The notes under the pieces were generated by a model. That model saw nothing but the letters and a program-made list of their open reading frames with translations, was not told the origin of the DNA and did not search any database. 64,000 bases of DNA from Neospora caninum Liverpool (Eukaryota; Apicomplexa; Conoidasida; Eucoccidiorida; Sarcocystidae): contig NC_018396.1 of NCBI RefSeq assembly GCF_000208865.1, positions 558,001-622,000 on the forward strand, in the 5' to 3' direction. Positions 56,451 to 64,000 of this stretch are shown here, one piece after another. Both the position numbers and the translations under genes were made by a program. Position 1 is the stretch's first letter. The number at the start of each line of letters is the position of its first letter.

Positions 56451-59400
56451 GTCGTATCTCGCAGGGCTGAGACCCCTCTCTCGCTGTCGCAAAATGAAAA
56501 CAGCGTCTCAGCTCTCGCTTCTGGCGTCATGCACAAGAACCGCTGTCGTTCGGTAGAGCCTTTGAAGTCAGATGCGAACAGATTCGAACAGTTATATCAC
56601 GGCACGGTTACTCACAACCGCACAGGAGATGCACGCGAAAAGACGAACTATAGAGACATATGGTTGTGTGACATTCATAGGGGAGGGACGCGCTGTTGCC
56701 AGGTAACTCCAGATTGAGGGGCGCTCGCCAGCATTGTCAACGAATCGATACGAAAGAGATGTTCCCGAGAACGACCTCAAAGCCGTGCACTTCTGTCGTC
56801 AGTTTGCAGAAACACCAGGTGCACGCGAGAACGCCAAGCGCCCACGAGAGGTGCCGAGACAGCCGAGAGATGGACTGAAGGGCGTAACTGAAACCAGTCT
56901 GCAGCGGATGAGGCGGTAGAATCCGCAGGCAAAACGACAAGAAGGATACGAAGGGGGGGGGGGGGCGGAAAAAAAAAGACAGAGAAAATTCTACGAAGAA
57001 ACAAGCGAATCTGAAGAAGAGAGTACGAGGAAAAAGAACACGGAAGCTTCAAGGAAGGCTACGCGGAAGACAAAGATGAAGGCAACGAGCGCGATTGTTG
57101 TGCCTCCCAGAAACAAAAAAAGCCTTGCCCGCAGCAGCCTCGGTCTTCCGTTCTCTCCTCGTCACTCTGGAGATCCTGCACATGCTTGCCTTCTCTCTTT
57201 CCCCTCTCGCTCTCTCTTCTCACTTCCCCGTCTCTCCGTGCTTCATTTCCATCTTCCTCTCCTCTCCTCGTCCACGTCGTTTCCCCTCCCTGTGCACTTT
57301 CGCCGTGTGCGAGAGCCGCGCGCGAGGTGCCGAGCGGGGCGCGTGTGCGAAACGATCCACCGCAAGAGAGAGGCGCACGAAGAAAAAGCCACGTCGTCTG
57401 CAGCTCTTCAGGAACTCGGAACTCCCGCGCAAATGCCCGTCTCTTTAATCGATTCGCTGATCTGTCAAGAGAGGAAGCCCTCACGAAAAAGCCGCCCGAT
57501 ACTTCTCTGCCTTTTTACTCGCGGAGGAAGGGAAGACACAAAACGACACAGAGGGGACGTCTGCCGAGAGGAAAACGAGAAAGATCTCGAAACGCAGGAG
57601 GCACCCGTCTCGCAACCCGCGCTTCGCTCAGCTGAGAGACGGGGGTGAAACGCTCCGAACTTGACGGCACGCACTAACCCCGGTTGGCGCACGACGCGTC
57701 TACGGAAATGTCCCAGACAGAAACGTATTCGCCAGTCGCCTGAATTCACACGTTTGCGCATATCTACACAGCCGCACGCATATCGAGATTGTGGAGGCGA
57801 CCGCAGAGATAGACATACGCTCAGAGGTACGGTTTCATCCAGGGCGACGGCCGTCTAGCGGGGTACACCTCAACATGTGCTCTTTCACGCACACGTGGAA
57901 CTGTCGCTGTTGAAGTGCGTGGCACAGCCTGGAGAGCATCACGAGGCAGGCACGGAGAGGTTCTGCGAGCTTCCTCTCTCTGCGCGGCGCCGTCTGTCGA
58001 ACGCCTTTTCTGCGCAGTCCACGAAGTGAGGTGTCGAGAGGTGTCCGAGAAGCGCGAGGAAGAGAGTCGACCTTTTCTTGTGACAACGCGCGAGAAAGGC
58101 GCGTTTCCACGGACGAAGAGAAGGGCGCGTCGAGCAGAGAGCACAGTCTTTTGAAAAAACGGGGAACCGAGCGCCACGGCGTCCTGGAAATTTTCGTATC
58201 GGCAGACTGCCGCAAGAAAAGCCGAAGTCCACGTGACCTCTGTCGCTGCCTCGAGGCGCCCGCAGAGGCGCGCGGCTTCGCGCGCACACAGCGACAGGAC
58301 CCAACTCGCGCGCGAGAAACTGGCGGAAAAAGAAGCAGGACGAATGCATACAGGAAAGGAGGAAACTTGGACGAAAGAGAAACAGAAGGCCGCCGGACAA
58401 CCCCGCGAACAAACGCGGAAATCCGAGCAGGAATGCCAGCTCGTCGGGCCCCCCCACCTCTGCTCCTCTCTGCGTGGCACGCGTATATACCCGCGGAACA
58501 GGACACCGAAGTTGCTGTCCGGGGAACGTTTTTCTTGAGGGCACGTCGGCGTCAGACTGCGAGAGCAGGCGCTAAGAAGCGGTAAGCCGTCGAGAAAAGA
58601 GGATTTTGAGGTGCACAAGCAGCCAAGAACTGGAAAAGCATCCACAAGAGCTCCCTCGCTTCGTCCTCAACGCGCAGCACACCGAACCCTGCAGCGCAAC
58701 TCCAGGTGTACATACACCTCAAAAACGTCTGTCAAGAGGTGCCTTTCTGCCGGGTGGTGCTGCGAATTTCGCTGCGCTTTGCGTCCCTCTCCTCAGAGAT
58801 TTCCTTCACCTCACGCGCGCAGTGATGCAGCACGAAACCACCCGTGGACAATTGAACACACAGGCACGTGACCTGGCGAACGCCGGCGCTCGCTCCAGAT
58901 CGACACAGAGGCCGCCTCACGCGAGGCTCCGCTCTCAGAGGCGATTGCTTCCTTTGAAAAACGGCGGGGGGAGGGGGGGTAGAGAAACAGGGAAGAACGT
59001 GCCAGACGAGAAACAGAGAAATTTATCCTGCAGAAAACCAGATTTTTCAAATCGACGTGCAACACGCGCTGTCGCGAGGGGGTGACACCGCACACCGTCT
59101 CGGCACACGCTTTTAGGTCGCAGGCGTGTTTGACAGCGGAGGACAATCCCGAGAGAAACCAGCGAGGAGAAATGGAAAGCTTCCACGAGACAGACGGTGC
59201 ACCAGAAAAGATTGGAAAGCTACGGACCGTCACTCTTTATTCGGTGTCGCGGAACTGGAGCCAACAAACGAAATGGAAACACTGTTTGTCATCCGCACCT
59301 TCTGCCCGGAAGAAGCCTCACAACCGAAGATCACGCTGGTGAAAAAGAACTGCATGATCTTCTCACCTCTCTCGCCTGTCTCCACGACTACGCAAATATT

Positions 59401-60845
59401 TATAATATATATAGACTGTGGATGTAACATATCGAGATGCGTAGCCTGACTACACAGTCGATATGAAACTCCAAAAAGTGGTTGCGCGTGCACATAAGTA
59501 TATGTATTGGCACGTGCAGGTATACGCGTATCCAAAGGTATCTCTGACTCAAACATTTCATTAGGAGAGCAAGATTCGGCGAACTGAGAAGATTGGGCGA
59601 CCTCAACGCCTAAGCAGGGGCGGCGAGCCAGCAAAATGTGAGTCCTTTGCCGCCTGCATGTCCTCGTTTCTGTTCGTGTTCCACCTTATGGAGAGAGAGA
59701 GGCGTGTCCTCTCCTGTTCAAGAGGCAACAAACGGTGTGCGATTGGGCACGAAGGGAAACTTGACAAGACGAATCCCAGGAACTAGACAGAACGCGTGTG
59801 TCCCTCGTAGTTTTCCTCCTCTGTGTCTCGAAAGACTCGCGTGGCGCACAAACCAACCCGTGACTTCGCTTCTCGCTTCTGTTAACCTTCTCTGCGGAGA
59901 GCGTTTCACCGAAGGCAAGACGCCAGAGTAACTGGATGGTCCGCTCGCGGGCCTCCGCGACCTGTGTAGGTCTGCTTTCGTTGGTTCACACTGCGAGAGA
60001 AATCTCCTTCCTCTCCTGCCTACAACGTGCGTACAAAAAAGCCGAGTTTTCCTCCTAAAACTAGAGTGTAAGTGACACTGAGGTGCCCGTGAACTTGGAG
60101 CATCGCGCACACAAAGGTGGTCACCAGCGAGGGACGATGAACAACCTCAAACGGAGACCGGCTAGATAGGGCTGAGAAGCTTCTCCGTGGTCGGCTCGTA
60201 GACTGAAACAAAACAGCTCCAGAGCTTCTGAGCAGAAGATGAACGTAGGTTTTTATCAAGTGCACGCCCCGGGAAAGAGGCAAAGAAAATGCCACAGAAA
60301 CACAAAGTGCACTCCATGGAATCTCAAGAGACAGTGAACAGCGACACCTGCCTTTCCAGGACACGCCACATTTCTTCTTCCTCTCTTGATTTCTCTCCGT
60401 TACGTTCCGTTCCCCTCTGTCGCCCCTGAACCGTTCGTCGCGCGTCGTGCATCTCATCCGCGTTACCCTTCCCGTTCTTTTCTGCTTCTCCCTATCTCTT
60501 CTCTCTCTCCTTCCTGTTTCTCGTCTCTTCGCTCTTCTTCCTCGCTTTGCTTTTCTTCCCCCGTTCCTCTCGCACATGCGCCTCTGGTTGGCGTCAGTCG
60601 CGATCTCCTGTGTAGGCTCCAAACCACTCAGTGGACGAAAACGTCGCTCTTCGCCGCCGGCTGTCAGAGCCACAGAGGCTCTTCCTCTCCGACAACCGTG
60701 AAGGAGGAAGCATGCGCGCCTGCATTTTGAAACACGCTCTCTCGTCAGACCTTTCCTTTGGCCACGCGTGCCCCGAATCCGAAATATCAAGAACGCCCTT
60801 CTTGCCTTCTCTCACGGTCTGGCTTCCGGGATTTTCTTCTCCCCG
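56451..60845. other. 4.4-kb region upstream of AP2X-1 and downstream of the 263-aa gene
   Basis: It should contain the long 5' leader and promoter of AP2X-1 and the 3' UTR of the minus-strand gene ending at 60846. It is GC-rich at 57.0-58.9 kb, where frames are open on both strands but overlap without a protein-like one. An AT-rich patch lies near 59390-59470. The plus strand is strongly CT-rich at about 60360-60560. A G13 run is at 56953-56965, and a 14-bp palindrome is at 58705-58718. Confidence 0.5.
56953..56965. repeat. G13 homopolymer
   Basis: Thirteen consecutive G (C in the AP2X-1 sense) about 500 bp upstream of the AP2X-1 start codon, followed by CGG and an A-run. Confidence 0.9.
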
Positions 60846-61637
60846 TCACTCCTCAGCATCGACAGTTTTGTCGAAGAAATTGAAGTACTTCTGCCGCAGC
60901 CAGTCGCTCCACGCCACAGGCTGTACAGACACACTAAAGAAGTCCTTCGTGGCTCGATCGCGCGAGATTATGATTCGATACTCTCTGAGAGACCCGCAGC
61001 GGTCGACTTTCCAGATTTCTTCGCGGAGCGTCTCCTCGTCCCGCTGCGCGTCTCTACGCCACCGCCGAAGTCTCTCTGAGACCGACGAAGAAGCTGCAGT
61101 CGGGAGCGAAGGCAACGAGGGAAGGGCGATAGGAGAGGAGTCTGAGGCGCGAGCAGCCGCGGGCTGCGCGGAGGAGAAAGCAGCCACTGGCGTCTCGTCC
61201 AGAGACGCGCGCGACAGCGAGGACGGCGCGAGAGACGCTCTTCGCTCGCTCTCTGCGTCGTACCGAATGTCGCTGGACACGAGGCGGCGCGGGCGTTTGC
61301 AGCGTTTCATCTCCAGAACTTCGACGTTTTGGATCTTGAAGAGACACTGCCGAAACAACGCTCGCTTGATCGTCCACTTCACTTGCTGCACACGCTGCAT
61401 GTACAGCCCAGCAGTCGGAAAGGACGCGAGATACGCAGGCACTGGATCGAAGTTGCGGAAGCAAAAGCTGGGCGGGACGAGAGGGGGGACCGGTGACGGG
61501 GGGCGATCTTTGTCGGTTGGCTTCTCTCCGAGCTCCCTCGGACGCTCAGCCGAGTCAGCAGCGAGAGAGGCCGCGGGCGCGGCTCGCGCGAAGGCGCTGG
61601 CCATCCACTCCGCCGAGCGGAAAGCCGGGAACTCCAT
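60846..61637 (-). CDS. Hypothetical protein, 263 aa, possibly mitochondrial
   Basis: A single-exon frame from an ATG with good context (CCAACATGG) to TGA at 60846. The first 30 residues (MEFPAFRSAEWMASAFARAA...) can form an amphipathic helix with Arg and few acids early on, suggesting import into the mitochondrion. The body has natural-looking segments: RNFDPVPAYLASFPTAGLYM, VKWTIKRALFRQCLFKIQNV and LREYRIIISRDRATKDFFSV, ending SDWLRQKYFNFFDKTVDAEE. They are separated by a Ser/Ala-rich linker of about 70 residues. I do not recognise the family. Upstream sense sequence is pyrimidine-rich, fitting a leader. A longer frame on the opposite strand over the same interval starts at GTG and is basic and unstructured, so I treat it as a shadow. 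Confidence 0.7.
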   Translation of the reverse strand: MEFPAFRSAEWMASAFARAAPAASLAADSAERPRELGEKPTDKDRPPSPVPPLVPPSFCFRNFDPVPAYLASFPTAGLYMQRVQQVKWTIKRALFRQCLFKIQNVEVLEMKRCKRPRRLVSSDIRYDAESERRASLAPSSLSRASLDETPVAAFSSAQPAAARASDSSPIALPSLPSLPTAASSSVSERLRRWRRDAQRDEETLREEIWKVDRCGSLREYRIIISRDRATKDFFSVSVQPVAWSDWLRQKYFNFFDKTVDAEE

Positions 61638-63789
61638 GTTGGGGATTTCTCAAGGCGAACTCTACAAACGGACGCTATCGAGACGAGAAAGAAAACGCAA
61701 CCGAGGGGGGAGACATGAACGGAATGGACAGCAACTGAAGAGGAAGCGTGAACGCCGAGCGCCGAGCGAGGACAGGAGACGGCAGAAGCCCACAGGGGGG
61801 ACAGAGTAAGATACAAAACGAACGGAAAACGGAAGGCGAGGGAAAAGGCGGACGAGGCTGAACAACAAACGAAGAGTGCCAGAGAAAGAAGAAAAAAGTG
61901 CACGCAGTGACGCACAGAGAAAGACCAGGGAAAGGAGAGCGAGGGCAGAAGTGCAGAGAGTCAAGCACACAAAGAGAAAGGCTGTGCCGAAATACACCCT
62001 GCGAGACTGAGTAACAGTATAGACATGGAGAAGTGTCGGCGAGTGTGTGTGGCGGAACGCGGAGCTCGCAGGGAACAAATCAAGACATCCACTTCCACTT
62101 TTGAAATTAGCAGCATGCGAAGGAAATAGCAAGATCAAAGCGGTCCTTCCTCTGCTCGAGAGGAGGGAAAAAGCGAACAGCCGCCCAGGAACGAGGCGCC
62201 GTGTTTCTGTACCGGCGGCTCAGCGCTGCTCCGGAGGAAGAACGGACGGCGAGAGGAGGCGCCAAGCGAAACACGGCCAAGACGTTAATGGAAAAGTTGG
62301 ACAAAGGCGCCTCAATGCCCCGTGTGAGCTATTTCCGCTTTCTCCGCATGCTGCGGAACCGCCTTGAGGTGTATGTCCACCCGGTTCCCGGCTGCAGCCG
62401 TCCCATCTGTCTCGTCTTGAAGACCGGGACGGGGTAGACGCAAAGACGCGCGGAAACTCGTGTTTTCTGTCTTTTCCTCCTTCCCCGTTTCTTTCCCTTC
62501 CCTTTTCGATTGCCTGTTCGCTTCCAATGCTCGTTCCCAAACGTCCCGCGCGCGTTTTCTCACTCGCTGTCGGGATACCACGAAAAAAGCCCTTTTTTGA
62601 ACGGCTGTGTGCATGCACGCGAGCTGGGCAGTCGTGGTGAGCGCTGTCTCGCGTTTTTCGAGGAGAGACCAGGAAGGGAGGCTCTGTTTCTGTTCCGCGA
62701 CTCCTCTTCCCAGCCTCTTCTTTCCCTTTCTCTTCCCTTCCCGCTTTCCGCGGCAGAACGCGCCTGAGGCGCAGCGTCGACGAGGGAATCCGCGATTGTG
62801 CGCTACCACCCGCTAGCCACAGAGCAAATGCAGATTTTTGCCGGGATTGAAGAACGGAAAGGAGAATGATGAAGGCTCTGGTGTCTTCGATGGAGTCGAG
62901 TTCGTGTGTCTCCGCACGACTCGCAGTGGCCATAGACTCTCGATTCTTCCGGCGTTTCCAGACGGTACCCTAAAAAGCCGAGTGGTATATCAAACAGAAT
63001 GGTTTCTCATTTTCGTCTCATGCGAGATTGCTTTCAACTCCGAGCTCTTTCGTATTTTCTCCTTGGCTTCTCGCGAGGCGACTACCTCTCTTGTTGGCCA
63101 TCTTTGCGTGGTCAGGAATGAGGGTTTCGTGAAGGTCTCTTCTACTGTCGTGCTCTTTCGTAGACACTTTTGTTTTTCTGGCTCTGTCTCGCCTTGCTCG
63201 CTATATTGCGAGGGCCCTAGGCTTCTTTTCGTCGGTAGTTAGAGTCGAGAGACATATTTATCTTTCCCTTGTACTTTCCGCTGCTCCGCCCTGCGACGAA
63301 GACGTCTTTCCTCGCCGGTCTGTGCCCAGCGGGCTGTGTTTCCTTTCTCCGTCCGTTCATTTTCGCACCTGACCAAAATGCCGCCTTTCTCGGTTGCAGG
63401 CCCTTCTGTGCGCATTCTTTTCTCTGGCGATGCGTCCGTCTTCTCTCTCCTAGAAAAGTGCCTTTTTCTGCGCCTTGACTCGTCTGTCTAGGAGACCGAC
63501 TTTCTGCTATCGTCTTCTGTCCTGCTGTGTGACAGGAGTTCTTGTCTTCCGTCTCTGCCTCCTTCCTCGGGCGCAAGCCCGTCTCTCTGTTCTCTTTTTC
63601 TTTTCCCGACCTCTCGTCTCTCTTGCTCTGTCTGCATTTCTCGTTGTCTCTCTCTTCTGATCCTTTCCTTCCTCTGTTTGCCTCGTGTCCATCACTTTTC
63701 TCCATCCCTTCTCTGTCTCACCTCTGTGCCTCTCTTCCGTGTCGGACCTCCGAGTCGCTTCCTTGGTGCGTGCATCTCGTTTTCCATCC
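61638..63789. other. Divergent 5' region of the 263-aa gene and the gene at the window end
   Basis: 2.15 kb between two start codons pointing apart. The left part (61680-61990) is GA-rich on plus, that is, CT-rich in the sense of the leftward gene. The right part (63240-63789) is CT-rich on plus, that is, in the sense of the rightward gene, which fits two pyrimidine-rich leaders. The middle holds a TGCATGCA site and a near-copy of the 14-bp palindrome. A 49-aa plus-strand frame starting at 62289 is too short to support. Confidence 0.5.
62610..62617. promoter_or_regulatory. TGCATGCA element in divergent promoter
   Basis: A palindromic TGCATGCA about 970 bp upstream of the leftward 263-aa gene and 1.17 kb upstream of the rightward gene at 63790. 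It matches the known apicomplexan AP2-type core; only sequence and position support it here. Confidence 0.3.
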
Positions 63790-64000
63790 ATGGAGGGCGG
63801 AGGCGCCGGCACCACCCTCTCTGCAGACTCCCCCGTGCATGCCGCGGACGCTGGAGAAAAGACATCTGGTGGCGACGATCCGGTTCAGACACCCGAGAAA
63901 GCAAACGTGCTGGCAGCCGGAGAGGGAAGCGAGGGAGCAGAGAGCGGCGGAAGACGCGAGCTCGTGGAAAACAAAGGCGACACAGAGGGACAAAAGGCGG
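63790..64000 (+). CDS. Partial gene, 5' end only (runs off the window)
   Basis: An ATG with good context (ATCCATGG) is followed by a frame open to the last base (70 codons): MEGGGAGTTLSADSP..., Gly/Ala/Glu/Asp-rich, acidic and probably disordered. It is preceded by about 500 bp of CT-rich sequence that looks like a T. gondii 5' leader. No domain is visible in the part present. Support is the leader, the start context and the coding-like composition; the product cannot be named. Confidence 0.5.
   Translation, partial: MEGGGAGTTLSADSPVHAADAGEKTSGGDDPVQTPEKANVLAAGEGSEGAESGGRRELVENKGDTEGQKA

Noticed and set aside
57821..58645. Long overlapping frames on both strands upstream of AP2X-1
   Set aside because: Three minus and two plus frames are open together, which reflects GC-rich, stop-poor sequence; none has domain-like segments.
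60020..60790. 256-aa minus-strand Arg/Lys/Glu-rich frame
   Set aside because: Its composition is explained by the CT-rich plus-strand tract (GA-rich on minus); it lies in the 3' UTR of the 263-aa gene.
60631..61809. 392-aa plus-strand frame over the 263-aa minus-strand gene
   Set aside because: It begins at GTG, is basic and unstructured, while the minus-strand product has ordered segments, a good ATG context and a CT-rich leader.
1..64000. tRNA, rRNA, CRISPR, transposon and mitochondrial-insert (NUMT) sequences
   Set aside because: I looked for box B-like TTCGA loops, repeat-spacer arrays, reverse transcriptase or transposase motifs and cob/cox-like segments and saw none convincing. A tRNAscan and a BLAST against the mitochondrial genome would settle it.

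Overview
The window reads as nuclear DNA of a coccidian apicomplexan, most likely Toxoplasma gondii or a very close relative. The evidence is roughly balanced base composition, genes of 1-13 exons with GT(A/G)AG...CAG introns of about 150-1800 bp, very long low-complexity Ser/Arg/Glu/Ala-rich proteins, AT microsatellites in introns, and several diagnostic proteins: an apicoplast-type HU with a bipartite leader, an apicomplexan QCR8 and an ApiAP2-type factor. From memory (not checked here), HU, a falcilysin-like M16 protease, QCR8 and AP2X-1 lie together on T. gondii chromosome X. No prokaryotic, viral, CRISPR or transposon features were seen. All exon models were built by eye from splice consensus plus reading-phase continuity.

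Layout. 1-3567: no convincing gene. 3568-8627 (+): large low-complexity protein of unknown function; last exon uncertain. 9249-10246 (+): apicoplast HU. 11629-13892 (-): 26S proteasome lid subunit RPN6, tail-to-tail with HU. 13893-18636: divergent intergenic region. 18637-21135 (+): divergent 14-3-3-like protein with an N-terminal extension. 24202-32931 (+): 13-exon M16C metalloprotease of the falcilysin/PreP type. 34853-38452 (-): 1199-aa low-complexity protein. 39099-40958 (-): 378-aa charged coiled-coil protein. 41-45.4 kb: long intergenic region. 45377-46247 (-): 90-aa two-exon protein, head-to-head with 47527-48539 (+), QCR8 of the cytochrome bc1 complex. 51939-56450 (-): 1503-aa protein with an AP2-like region near the C-terminus (AP2X-1). 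60846-61637 (-): 263-aa unknown protein. 63790-end (+): first exon of a gene cut by the window edge.

The genes are independent housekeeping or regulatory units rather than an operon-like system. They cover organelle genome packaging (HU), protein turnover (RPN6, M16C), signalling (14-3-3-like), respiration (QCR8) and transcription (AP2X-1). The least explained items are the 14-3-3-like protein with altered phosphopeptide-pocket residues, an AP2-like region interrupted by a ~50-residue linker, the 90-aa protein sharing an intergenic region with QCR8, and a 14-bp palindrome recurring near gene 5' ends.
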